NCBI GenBank assembly: GCA_963666535.1
Contig: OY762913.1
Coordinates: 434,001 to 498,000, forward strand
Length of the DNA stretch: 64,000 bases
DNA from: G963666535 sp963666535
GTDB taxonomy: Bacteria > Bacillota > Clostridia > Oscillospirales > Oscillospiraceae
Direction: 5' to 3'
Below are positions 43,518 to 51,978 of this stretch, in pieces; position 1 is the stretch's first letter; every line of letters starts with the position of its first letter. The notes under the pieces were generated by a model that did not search any database, was not told the origin of the DNA, and worked only from the letters and a program-made list of their open reading frames with translations. The position numbers and the translations under genes were made by a program.

Positions 43518-44060
43518 ATGGAGAATGTAACGATGACAAATCTTGAAAAAGTGGAAAAGCTGAGAGCGACAGTCAATGTCAGCTTCGAGGAGGCCAAGCG
43601 GGCCCTGGAGCAGACGGACTGGGACGTTCTGGATGCCGTTGTACTGTTGGAGCGGGAGGGAAAAGTCAGCCCTTCTTCCGCTGCCTGCAGCCTGTGCGAA
43701 ACCGCTCCAACCCAAGAGGAAGCCAACGGCGGCAAGCGGCGCAGGCAGACCTTCAGCGAAACGGTGGATAAAATTCTTGCCTGGGCGGAAAAAATCATCC
43801 GCCACGGCAACGAAAACGAACTGTGCATTGAAAAACAAGGCGTTCAGGTCATCAGTTTTCCGGTTACCGTGTTTGTGCTGCTGCTGGTGTTCTGTTTCTG
43901 GGCGGTGATCCCGCTGCTGATCATCGGCCTGTTCTGCGGCCTGCGGTATAGCTTTTCGGGGCCTAATCTGGGCAAAGATTCCATCAACGAGGTGATGGGA
44001 AAAGCCACCGATGTGGCAGACAGCATTAAGGACGAATTCAAAAGCAAGAGCGCCGACTGA
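43518..44060 (+). CDS. DUF4342-like protein with UBA-like start and membrane helix
   Basis: A 180-residue protein. Residues 8-50 (LEKVEKLRATVNVSFEEAKRALEQTDWDVLDAVVLLEREGK) look like a UBA/TS-N three-helix bundle. A middle segment SETVDKILAWAEKIIRHGNENELCI leads into a hydrophobic hairpin (VTVFVLLLVFCFWAVIPLLIIGLFCGL). This is the DUF4342 layout, function unknown. It is the first gene of an operon with a response regulator and kinase, so it may be an envelope-stress sensor partner. An alternative start is the ATG at 43533. Confidence 0.75.
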   Translation: MENVTMTNLEKVEKLRATVNVSFEEAKRALEQTDWDVLDAVVLLEREGKVSPSSAACSLCETAPTQEEANGGKRRRQTFSETVDKILAWAEKIIRHGNENELCIEKQGVQVISFPVTVFVLLLVFCFWAVIPLLIIGLFCGLRYSFSGPNLGKDSINEVMGKATDVADSIKDEFKSKSAD

Positions 44061-44083
44061 CCTTTCGGCAGGGAGGAATGATC

Positions 44084-44764
44084 ATGGCAGAAAAGATTCT
44101 CCTTGTGGAGGATGAGGAGAAAATCGCCCGATTTGTGGAGCTGGAGCTTTCCCACGAAGGGTACTCCGTGACCAAATGTGTGGATGGACGCAAGGGCCTG
44201 GAGCTGGCGGAGTCCGGCGGATTTGATCTTGTCCTGCTTGATATTATGCTTCCCGAACTGAACGGACTTGAGGTGTTGCGCCGTTTGCGCAAGACCTCAA
44301 GTCTGCCTGTGATTATGCTCACAGCGCGTGACGCGGTGATGGATAAGGTTTCGGGGCTGGATATGGGCGCAGACGATTATGTGACGAAGCCCTTTGCCAT
44401 TGAGGAACTTTTGGCTCGCATCCGCTCCGTTCTGCGGAAAAAGTCCGCAATGCCCACCGGGGAATTGCTGCTGTGCGGGCAGCTTGTGTTGGACGAGCCA
44501 CGGCACGAGGTCAAATTTGGCGGTACCGATATCCCCCTGACAGGCAGAGAGTTTTCCCTGCTTGCAACGCTGCTGAAGAACAAGAACATCGTACTCTCCC
44601 GGGACACCCTGCTGGAGCGGGTGTGGGGCTTCGATTACATGGGCGAAACCAATGTGGTGGATGTATACGTGCGATATCTGCGCGCGAAAATCGACGACGC
44701 CTTTGGCGTGCGGCTGATCCAAACCGTGCGCGGCGTGGGCTACGTCGTAAAGGATGACTCGTGA
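44084..44764 (+). CDS. OmpR-family response regulator
   Basis: A 226-residue regulator from the ATG at 44084 (MAEKILLVEDEEK), seven bases after GGAGG. The phospho-acceptor Asp is in FDLVLLDIMLPELNG near residue 50, followed by T/S and K switch residues (MLTARD, VTKPF). The C-terminal winged helix contains LTGREFSLLATLLKNKNIVLSRDTLLERVWG. It overlaps the kinase start (TGATG), so it forms one two-component system with it. Confidence 0.95.
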   Translation: MAEKILLVEDEEKIARFVELELSHEGYSVTKCVDGRKGLELAESGGFDLVLLDIMLPELNGLEVLRRLRKTSSLPVIMLTARDAVMDKVSGLDMGADDYVTKPFAIEELLARIRSVLRKKSAMPTGELLLCGQLVLDEPRHEVKFGGTDIPLTGREFSLLATLLKNKNIVLSRDTLLERVWGFDYMGETNVVDVYVRYLRAKIDDAFGVRLIQTVRGVGYVVKDDS

Positions 44765-45954
44765 TGGGACGGAATACGAGTGCCAAGAAGATGAGATCCA
44801 TCGCTTGGAGCATCAGCGCATCCCACTGGGGGGGGCTTTTCAGCACCTTTATTCTGGTGGACATCATCGTGATTCTGCTGCGCATGGGGGACTTTGGCAC
44901 CGTGTGGGAACAGCTGGCGGGGTTGGAGCGGGGGGAGCTGCGGGCCTATGCAGAAGGGCTTTTGCAGATCGTGCAAAGCTTTGTGCCGCTTTACATCGTC
45001 GAGGGCGTGGTGCTGTTTTTTCAGCTGATGTTCGGAGCCGGAAAGATACGCCGGAAACTCCGCCCGCTGGATGAACTGGCCAGTGCTGCTGTTCAGCTGG
45101 GACAGGTGCAGTTTGATGAAACAAGATTTCACGAACTGGAGGACGCCATCGACCACATCAGTCCAACCGCGGAAGGTTCCCGATTGTCCACGGGAGATAC
45201 CGAACTTGCGGGGCTGGAGCAGGCGGTGAACAAGCTGCTCTCCCGCATGCGGGATTCCTATCGCCAGCAGGCCCGCTTCGTTTCCGATGCGTCCCACGAA
45301 CTTCGCACGCCGATTGCGGTGATTCAGGGCTATGCCAACATGCTTGACCGCTGGGGAAAAGAGGACGAAAAGATCCTGGCCGAATCCATTGACGCCATCA
45401 AATCCGAGTCCGATCACATGAAGCGGCTAGTGGAGCAGCTTTTATTCCTGGCCCGGGGTGACAGCGGACGGACGCCCCTGAACATGGAGCGGTTTGACCT
45501 TTCCGCCATGATGCGTGAGGTGTATGAGGAATCGGTGATGATTGACCCGACCCATGCATACGAACTGCGGGCAGAGCCGGGCACAATGGCTTGGGGTGAC
45601 GTGGCAATGCTCAAACAAACGGCCCGCATTCTGATTGAAAACGCGGCGAAATATACGGCAGAGGGCGAGCAAATTCGATTGAAGACAGCGGACTTGGCCG
45701 GGGGCGGGGTCTCCTTCACCGTGCAGGACGCCGGGGTGGGCATGTCCGCCGCGGACGTACCCCATGTGTTTGAGCGGTTTTTCCGCGCGGATACCTCCCG
45801 AACCAGGGAAACAGGTGGGACCGGACTGGGTCTTGCCATCGCCAAATGGATTGTGGATAAGCACGGCGGACGGTTTGACATTTTGAGCCGCGAAGGGCTT
45901 GGAACCCGCATTTCGGTCGTGCTGCCGCCCGTACGGGAGAACGCGAAAGAATGA
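44764..45954 (+). CDS. Sensor histidine kinase of the two-component system
   Basis: A 396-residue kinase with two membrane helices (about 22-42 and 75-95) and a short outside loop, HAMP-like linker, H box FVSDASHELRTPIAVIQGYA, N box LIENAAKYT and G boxes DAGVGMS and GTGLGLAIAKWI. It probably senses the membrane itself, since the extracellular loop is small. It starts at ATG 44764, overlapping the regulator stop by one base, or at the GTG just before. Confidence 0.93.
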   Translation: MGRNTSAKKMRSIAWSISASHWGGLFSTFILVDIIVILLRMGDFGTVWEQLAGLERGELRAYAEGLLQIVQSFVPLYIVEGVVLFFQLMFGAGKIRRKLRPLDELASAAVQLGQVQFDETRFHELEDAIDHISPTAEGSRLSTGDTELAGLEQAVNKLLSRMRDSYRQQARFVSDASHELRTPIAVIQGYANMLDRWGKEDEKILAESIDAIKSESDHMKRLVEQLLFLARGDSGRTPLNMERFDLSAMMREVYEESVMIDPTHAYELRAEPGTMAWGDVAMLKQTARILIENAAKYTAEGEQIRLKTADLAGGGVSFTVQDAGVGMSAADVPHVFERFFRADTSRTRETGGTGLGLAIAKWIVDKHGGRFDILSREGLGTRISVVLPPVRENAKE

Positions 45955-45959
45955 CGATC

Positions 45960-45995
45960 AAAGTGGCCCGCAAGCGTATGCTTGCGGGCCACTTT
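45960..45995. terminator. Bidirectional terminator between convergent operons
   Basis: An exact 16-base stem AAAGTGGCCCGCAAGC with loop GTAT, with A and T tracts on both sides. Confidence 0.92.
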
Positions 45996-46021
45996 TTGTG
46001 CACGCTACTTTTCTGTGGACA

Positions 46022-48355
46022 TTACTTGGCGGAGGCGGAGAAAAAGGTGCCAGTACCCTTGACGAATTCGCCCACATGAAGGATTTCGGTGCCGGGCGCG
46101 TTGACGCTGAGGCAAGGCCATTGCAAGCTTTCCCCATTGTCCAGCCGGGCATAGCGGATGCCGGCATAAGCCGGAGTGAGCTGACTGATTTCGTCCATAA
46201 TGCGGGCGGCCGTTTTGTGGACACAGGGATAGCCCATGCGGGTCATCACGTCGGCAAAGAGATCAATGTCCTGCCGGGCGCCGGGAATAGGCGTTACGGC
46301 GCGGCGGAGGCGCTGGACGCGGCGCTCGGTATTGGTAAACGTGCCGTCCTTTTCCACGAAGGTACAGCCGGGCAGCACCACGTCGGCAAGCTTTGCCGCG
46401 TCAGTGAGAAAAGCATCCTGCACCACGAGGAAGTCCACCTGTTTCAGCGCATTTTTGGCCAGCGCACGGTCATGGAAGCTGACGAGTGGGTCTTCGCCGA
46501 ACAGATACAGTGCCTTGACGGAGCCTTCCACCGCAGCCGTTAGGATCAGCTCGGCGGTAAGCCCGGGGGATGTGGGGAGGGTGACGCCCCACGCAGACTC
46601 AAACTTGTCGCGGACGGCAGCTTCGGTTGCGCTTTGCGCGCCGGTGTAACGGTGGGGCATACAGCCCATGTCGGAAGCGCCCTGCACATTGCTGCGGTTG
46701 CCCAGCGGGTTTACGCCGCAGCCTGGCTTGCCCAACCGGCCCAGCATCAGCGCAATATTGGAAATGGAGAGAAAGGCGCTGGTGTTCAGGGATGGATCTC
46801 GTTCATCCAGACAACAGATAATGGGAGCCTTTTCCGCACCGCCATAAATCCGGGCGGCTTGCTCCAGCTCCTTGGCCTTTATGCCGCACAGGGCGGCGGC
46901 CCGGACAGGGGTATCATCCTCCAAACTCGTTTCCAGCGCAGAAAAACCCTTGGTGCGCTGACGGATATACCGCATATCCGCCATGCCCTCGTCCAGAAAG
47001 ACGCGCATCATGCCGTTGGCAAAGTGGGGAATGGTTCCCGGCTTCACCGGCAGGTGAAGGCAGGCAAAATCGGACAGGCTGTGCTTTTTCCCGCCGCCCA
47101 CGATAATCAGCTTGGCGCCGTGGAGCACGGCCTGGCGAATCCGGGCAGCCACCACCGGATGGGTCGTGTGAGGGTCGGCGCCGAACAGAAGGATGGCATC
47201 TACGTCGGTGGTGATATCGTGGATGGGATTGGTCATGGCGCCGGTGCCGAGTGTGGCGGCAAAGGCGCGGGAGGCCGCCGCCAGCGTAGCGCGGGCGCAG
47301 GTGTCCACGTTGTTGGTGTGAAGGGCGGCTCGCATCATCTTCTGGAACAGGTAGTTTTCCTCGTTGGTACCGTAGGGGGAGGCAAAACCGGCAACGGCGT
47401 CGTCACCCCAGGTAGCCTGGATCTCGCCAAACTTTTCGGAAATGGCATCCAGCGCTTCGTCCCAGGTGGCGGGAACCAGCTTTTTGCCCTTACGGATCAA
47501 AGGTGTGGTAAGGCGCTCCCTTCCGGAGGGAAGATAGGATTCAAACCGGCCTTTGGCACACAGAAGCCCGTTGTTCGAGGGGCCGTCCACGGGCTGAGCA
47601 CCCATCACCTGATCGCCCTTGACCAGCAGCTCGTACTGGCAGCCCACGGAACACCCGGGGCAAGTGGTGGGAATCTTCTCAACTTCCCAGCTGCGATAAC
47701 GGGTTTTGCTCTCCCGCGTGACCAATGCGCCAACGGGGCAAGCGGCCACACAGCTGCCGCAGTTTTCACAGTCGGACTGACTCCACTGCTTATTATATCC
47801 GATGGCCATCACGGTGTCGAAGCCCCGATCTTTGAGACTGATGACATTTTTGCCCTGAATCTGCTCGCAGGTACGCTGACACCGGCGGCAGCGGATGCAT
47901 TTCGAGGAATCGTAAATAAAATAGGGGTTGGATTCGTCTTTTTGCACGGGGGAGCGCTTGCTGCCTTGGAAAGAGCTTCGTTCTACCCCATACTCCAGAC
48001 AGTAGGACTGCAGTTTACAGGCGCCGTTTTGGGCGCAGTTAAAGCAGTCGGCGTCGTGATCGCTCATCAGAAGATCCAGCACGAAGCGGCGGGCCTCGAT
48101 CACCGCCTGGGATCGGGTGAGGATGTTCATGCCCTCGCTGCAGTATTCGGCGCAGGCGGGAAATAGGCCAGGCTTGCGTCCGCCGTTAATTTCCACCATG
48201 CACATCCGGCAGGAACCGTCGGGCCGCAGGTTTTTCAAGTAGCAGAGCGTGGGGATCTCAATGCCAAGCTGTTCGGCCGCCTGCAGAATGGTGGTCTCGT
48301 GCGGAACCGAGATGGGCACGCCGTCAATTTCCAAATTGATTAAAATTTCGGACAT
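46022..48355 (-). CDS. FdhA/NuoG-like molybdopterin-family subunit with altered active site
   Basis: A 777-residue protein: N-terminal [2Fe-2S] domain (CYLKNLRPDGSCRMCMVEINGG), the His/Cys cluster DHDADCFNCAQNGACKLQ, two [4Fe-4S] motifs (CIRCRRCQRTCEQ, CENCGSCVAACPV), CPGCSVGC, and a MopB domain. It aligns with formate dehydrogenase at NNVDTCARATLAAAS. There the E. coli FdhF sequence is CARVUHGPS, so the Mo-ligating Sec/Cys is Thr and the next His is Leu. Formate oxidation is therefore unlikely. With NuoE and NuoF it forms an NADH-linked electron-transfer complex of unknown partner. It overlaps the NuoF gene by 16 bases. Confidence 0.88.
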   Translation of the reverse strand: MSEILINLEIDGVPISVPHETTILQAAEQLGIEIPTLCYLKNLRPDGSCRMCMVEINGGRKPGLFPACAEYCSEGMNILTRSQAVIEARRFVLDLLMSDHDADCFNCAQNGACKLQSYCLEYGVERSSFQGSKRSPVQKDESNPYFIYDSSKCIRCRRCQRTCEQIQGKNVISLKDRGFDTVMAIGYNKQWSQSDCENCGSCVAACPVGALVTRESKTRYRSWEVEKIPTTCPGCSVGCQYELLVKGDQVMGAQPVDGPSNNGLLCAKGRFESYLPSGRERLTTPLIRKGKKLVPATWDEALDAISEKFGEIQATWGDDAVAGFASPYGTNEENYLFQKMMRAALHTNNVDTCARATLAAASRAFAATLGTGAMTNPIHDITTDVDAILLFGADPHTTHPVVAARIRQAVLHGAKLIIVGGGKKHSLSDFACLHLPVKPGTIPHFANGMMRVFLDEGMADMRYIRQRTKGFSALETSLEDDTPVRAAALCGIKAKELEQAARIYGGAEKAPIICCLDERDPSLNTSAFLSISNIALMLGRLGKPGCGVNPLGNRSNVQGASDMGCMPHRYTGAQSATEAAVRDKFESAWGVTLPTSPGLTAELILTAAVEGSVKALYLFGEDPLVSFHDRALAKNALKQVDFLVVQDAFLTDAAKLADVVLPGCTFVEKDGTFTNTERRVQRLRRAVTPIPGARQDIDLFADVMTRMGYPCVHKTAARIMDEISQLTPAYAGIRYARLDNGESLQWPCLSVNAPGTEILHVGEFVKGTGTFFSASAK

Positions 48356-49659
48356 TCCTTCTCACCTCCCGCAAAATGACACCCGCCGCAGGGACATTCC
48401 CCACGGGTGTGCGCCTCGAACTCCTCCCGCCGGTAACGCAGGCAGGAACCCAGCGCTTTGTTGATGGCCTGCCCCAGGCCGCAGGCCGACAGCGTGGAAA
48501 TCTGGTCGGCCAGCGTCTCCAGCCGCTCAATGTCGCCGGGTTTGCCGCGGCCCTGGGTCAGGTCGGTGAGCAGCTCCAGCATGCGCATCCCCCCTACGCG
48601 GCAGGGAACACACTTCCCGCAGGATTCATGAACAAAGAATTCCGTCACCTTGCGGATGTAGTCCACCAGACATACGCTCTCGTCCATGACCACGACGGCG
48701 CCCGAACCGATGGAGAGATACTCTTCCTTTAGATCGTTGTAGCAGCAGCGCGTTTCCAGCTGTTCGGGAAAGGCGATGGGGCCTGACTGCCCGCCGAGGT
48801 GGATGAACTTGAGGGGTTTATCGCCTGCCATGCCGCCACCCAACGTGCTGTCATACAGGATATCACGCAGAGGAATGCCCACATTGACTTCAACTACCCC
48901 ACGATTTTTCACATGGCCGGACAGGGAGAGGACGCGGGTTCCGCCGTCGTTTTCCACGCCCACTTGCTTGAATAGACGGGCACCGGTGGTAAAGATCACG
49001 GGGACACAGGCAAAGGTTTCGACATTGTTGACGAGCGTGGGACATTGATACAGTCCGACCTCCGCCAGGTGGGGGGGCTTAATACGCGGCCGACCGGCCT
49101 TGGCTTCAATGGAATTGAGTAGAGCGGAGTTTTCGCCGCAGATATAGGCGCCCGCGCCAGAAACCACCGTGATCTCAAACTCAAAGCCCTCGATGCCCAT
49201 GATGTTTTTCCCCAGATAACCCGCGGCCTTCACGTTGTCCAGCGCTTTCTGAACATGCGCCTGGAGCTCGATGTATTCGCCCCGGATGTAGAGGAATCCG
49301 CGCTTGGCTTTGAACAGCCAGCTGGCAATGAGCATGCCGTCGATCACGCCGATGGGGTCGTACCGCAGGATATCCCGGTCCTTGAAGGTGCCGGGTTCGC
49401 CTTCGTCCGCATTGCAGACGATATATTTCGGCTCGCCGTGAATGTTGTAAAGCTGGTTCCACTTGCGGCCCGCCAGATAGGAGGCGCCGCCCCGGCCATT
49501 GAGGTTGGCGTTGAGCATTTCATCCAGAATTTCGCCGTCAGTAAGGGTGAGCGCTTTCCGCAGGGCGAAAAAGCCCAGCCGATCGATATAGTCCTCCACC
49601 GACAGCGGGTCCCGCTGGACGCGGCTGCGGGGAAGAATGAGCGCTTCATTCTGCATCAT
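48340..49659 (-). CDS. nuoF: NuoF-like NADH-binding flavoprotein
   Basis: A 439-residue flavoprotein that takes electrons from NADH. The NADH/FMN region has GRGGASYLAGRKW (usual GRGGAGFPTGLKW, so the FMN loop is changed) and CNADEGEPGTFKDRDIL; VSGAGAYICGENSALLNSIE follows. The [4Fe-4S] motif is ESCGKCVPCRVGG with a later Cys. There is no N-terminal thioredoxin-like domain, but a Cys-rich tail CPCGGCHFAGGEKECPKF adds four cysteines that may hold a further cluster. The ATG overlaps the NuoE stop (ATGA). Confidence 0.92.
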   Translation of the reverse strand: MMQNEALILPRSRVQRDPLSVEDYIDRLGFFALRKALTLTDGEILDEMLNANLNGRGGASYLAGRKWNQLYNIHGEPKYIVCNADEGEPGTFKDRDILRYDPIGVIDGMLIASWLFKAKRGFLYIRGEYIELQAHVQKALDNVKAAGYLGKNIMGIEGFEFEITVVSGAGAYICGENSALLNSIEAKAGRPRIKPPHLAEVGLYQCPTLVNNVETFACVPVIFTTGARLFKQVGVENDGGTRVLSLSGHVKNRGVVEVNVGIPLRDILYDSTLGGGMAGDKPLKFIHLGGQSGPIAFPEQLETRCCYNDLKEEYLSIGSGAVVVMDESVCLVDYIRKVTEFFVHESCGKCVPCRVGGMRMLELLTDLTQGRGKPGDIERLETLADQISTLSACGLGQAINKALGSCLRYRREEFEAHTRGECPCGGCHFAGGEKECPKF

Positions 49660-50159
49660 TGCGCGTCACCTCCTTCCGCTGCGTTCCCAGTGCGATACGC
49701 GGCAATCAGAGCGGTCACCTTCTCTGGGGTGAGATTGCCGTAGATCTTGTCCCGGATTTTGATGACGGGGCCAATTTCGCAGGCGCCCACGCAAGGAACA
49801 TAGATGGGGGTGAACAGCCCGTCCGCCGTGGTCTTGCCCATGTCAACGCCCAGTTCGGCTGTGACCAGCGCGGCAAGCTGGGTAGACTTGGAATAATAGC
49901 ACGGAGTGCTGTTGCAGATTTCCAGCACGTAGGTTCCCCGGGGCTGATCCGCCAGCATGGCGTAAAACGTGATGATGTCATACAAGTGGGTGGGGGTCAG
50001 CTTCATTGCCTGCGCCACCACGTTGGCCGTTTCCTCGGAAATATAGCTCGCGCCGGAAGCGTTTTGCAGTTCGATCAGGATGGAAAGCAGGTGCTCGCGA
50101 TCGCCACCTTTGGCGCGGATGATCGTTTGAATCTCCTGCTTGGTCAGTTGCGTTGCCAT
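49656..50159 (-). CDS. nuoE: NuoE-like [2Fe-2S] subunit
   Basis: A 167-residue thioredoxin-fold subunit. The [2Fe-2S] ligands are CNSTPC and CVGACEIGP, and the N-terminal helical part with LLSILIELQNASGASYISEETANVVAQ is standard for the family. It is the first gene of the three-gene operon. GGAGG lies before the ATG. Confidence 0.94.
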   Translation of the reverse strand: MATQLTKQEIQTIIRAKGGDREHLLSILIELQNASGASYISEETANVVAQAMKLTPTHLYDIITFYAMLADQPRGTYVLEICNSTPCYYSKSTQLAALVTAELGVDMGKTTADGLFTPIYVPCVGACEIGPVIKIRDKIYGNLTPEKVTALIAAYRTGNAAEGGDAQ

Positions 50160-50523
50160 AAAGATGCCTCCTTTATCCCAGTGGCAAGTCCGCCCGGAGC
50201 GGCGCGTTGCCTCCCTGTACTATAAATGCATACTTTATTATAACAGAAGGGGAAACAAAAGAATTTGTGTAAAAATCTAAAATAATCGTATTTGTTTGTG
50301 TGATTGAACAAATATATGCGATGGAGGAGGGGTGGGCAGAAGAACCTGGAAAAGCGCAGTCGATTTGTGGGGAAAAACGGTATTTACAAAACGTTCATTT
50401 TCTTTTCATGATTTAGCCGCATTTATAAGGTATTCTAAGAACGTGATCAGGACAGCGCAATCAAAAACCAACAAAGACTCCTAACTCTCCTCTCTCTTTC
50501 CTTTTGCAAAACAACACAGCCAA

Positions 50524-50552
50524 GAAGCTCCGACCATTGGTCGGGGCTTTTT
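50524..50552 (+). terminator. Terminator upstream of the CNNM gene
   Basis: AAGCTCCGACC pairs with GGTCGGGGCTT around ATT, followed by TTT. There is no protein gene before it on this strand, so a short untranslated RNA may end here. Confidence 0.6.
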
Positions 50553-50576
50553 GGCGCATTGGGGAAGAGAATGGAT

Positions 50577-50605
50577 TTGCAATATTTTCCGTCCTGTGGT
50601 ATACT
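50577..50605 (+). promoter_or_regulatory. Promoter of the CNNM/CBS transporter gene
   Basis: TTGCAA, 17 bases, TATACT. It lies inside the upstream extension of the reading frame, which supports a start at 50652. Confidence 0.75.
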
Positions 50606-50651
50606 AAATATAACTATACTTAAAAAGAAAGTTGAGCTGATCAGTTCCCAA

Positions 50652-51908
50652 ATGGACAGTGACAGTATTATCATGATCATCGCGCTGATTTGTCTGGTGG
50701 TGATGTCGGCGGGGTTCTCCGCGACCGAAACGGCATTTTCCTCCCTGAACAAAATTCGCCTGAAAAACATGGCGGAGGATGGCGACAAAAAGGCGGCTCT
50801 GGCCTTGAAGCTGGAGGAAAATTACGACAGTCTGCTCTCTACGATTCTGGTTGGAAACAATGTGGTGAATATTACGGCGGCGACTCTGTCCACCGTGCTG
50901 TTTACCCGCTTTTTTCAGTCTTACGGGCCGACGGTCGCTACCGTGGTGGTCACCGTGGTGATCCTTATCTTCGGCGAGGTTACGCCCAAGAGCCTGGCCA
51001 AGGAAAAGTCCGAAAAGTTTGCCATGGCTGCCGCACCGATGATGCAGCTGCTGATGGGGGTGTTTCGCCCCATAAACTTTTTGTTCGGTCAGTGGAAGCG
51101 GCTGCTCAGGGGCGCTTTCCAACTGGAGGAGGACGAGGGCATCACCGAAGAGGAACTGATGACCATTGTCTCTGAGGCGGAAAGCGGCGGCGGACTGGAA
51201 AAACACGAGAGCGAACTGATCCGCGCGGCCATTGAATTCAACGATCTGGAGGTGGAGGAAATCCTCACCCCCCGGGTGGACGTGGAGGCGGTGGAGGACA
51301 CCGCCACGCTGGACGAACTGGGCGTGGTGTTTGCCCAAAGCGGATTCTCCCGCCTGCCTATTTTCCATGATAACATTGACAACATTGTGGGCGTGATCCA
51401 CGAAAAGGACTTTCATATTGCCCGCTATCACAACAGACAAAGCGGGGTTAAGCAGATTGTCTCTCCCGTTATCTATACCACAGGCACCACGAAAATATCC
51501 AGCCTGCTGCGCACCCTGCAGCGGAGCAAGAGCCACATGGCTGTGGTGGTGGATGAATACGGCGGCACCGAGGGCATCGTGACGCTGGAGGATATTCTGG
51601 AGGAGCTGGTGGGTGAAATCTGGGATGAACACGACGAGGTGATTGAAGAGTTCCGCAAACAGTCGGACGGCAGCTATCTCATCACCTGCAACGCCAATCT
51701 GACCGATTTGTATGAACTGTTTTCCATTACCGGCGAGTGCGACGCCACCACCGTCAGCGGCTGGGTGCTGGAACAGATCGACCGGGTTCCCCAGGTGGGC
51801 GATCACTTTGTCTATCAGGATCTGGATGTTACCGTGACCCGGGTGGATCACCGGCGGGTGCTGGAGATCCGTGTGCTTGCATTGCAAGACCAAAACCGGG
51901 AAGAATAA
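50652..51908 (+). CDS. CNNM/CorC-type CBS-domain membrane transporter (hemolysin family)
   Basis: A 418-residue protein: DUF21 membrane domain (MIIALICLVVMSAGFSATETAFSSLNKIRLKN and three to four helices to about residue 170), two CBS domains with ILTPRVDVEAVE and MAVVVDEYGGTEGIVTLEDILEELVGEI, and a C-terminal CorC_HlyC domain. Bacterial members export Mg2+ or Co2+ with Na+. The start MDSDSI at 50652 puts the promoter outside the gene. Confidence 0.9.
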   Translation: MDSDSIIMIIALICLVVMSAGFSATETAFSSLNKIRLKNMAEDGDKKAALALKLEENYDSLLSTILVGNNVVNITAATLSTVLFTRFFQSYGPTVATVVVTVVILIFGEVTPKSLAKEKSEKFAMAAAPMMQLLMGVFRPINFLFGQWKRLLRGAFQLEEDEGITEEELMTIVSEAESGGGLEKHESELIRAAIEFNDLEVEEILTPRVDVEAVEDTATLDELGVVFAQSGFSRLPIFHDNIDNIVGVIHEKDFHIARYHNRQSGVKQIVSPVIYTTGTTKISSLLRTLQRSKSHMAVVVDEYGGTEGIVTLEDILEELVGEIWDEHDEVIEEFRKQSDGSYLITCNANLTDLYELFSITGECDATTVSGWVLEQIDRVPQVGDHFVYQDLDVTVTRVDHRRVLEIRVLALQDQNREE

Positions 51909-51919
51909 TGACTACATGA

Positions 51920-51956
51920 ATGCGGGGCACAGGGAGACCTGCGCTCCGCATTTTTA
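51920..51956 (+). terminator. Weak terminator after the CNNM gene
   Basis: AATGCGG pairs with CCGCATT, followed by TTT. Confidence 0.5.
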
Positions 51957-51978
51957 ACGGAAGGGAAGAATAGACGGC

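Larger units (their letters stand above)
50160..50651. other. Divergent gap between the NuoE operon and the CNNM transporter
   Basis: It holds a short pyrimidine-rich segment ending in a terminator (50524-50552), which could belong to a small RNA, and the CNNM promoter. TTGTGTAAAAATC and AT-rich sequence near 50260 may be the leftward promoter. Confidence 0.45.

Noticed and set aside
46634..48166. A 510-codon plus-strand frame opposite the FdhA-like gene
   Set aside because: It is the antisense shadow of a GC-rich, clearly coding gene and shows no protein motif of its own.
46022..48355. Calling the NuoG-like protein a formate dehydrogenase or an [FeFe] hydrogenase
   Set aside because: The Sec/Cys and His of formate dehydrogenases are replaced, and the H-cluster motifs of hydrogenases are absent; only the N-terminal Fe-S domains are shared.
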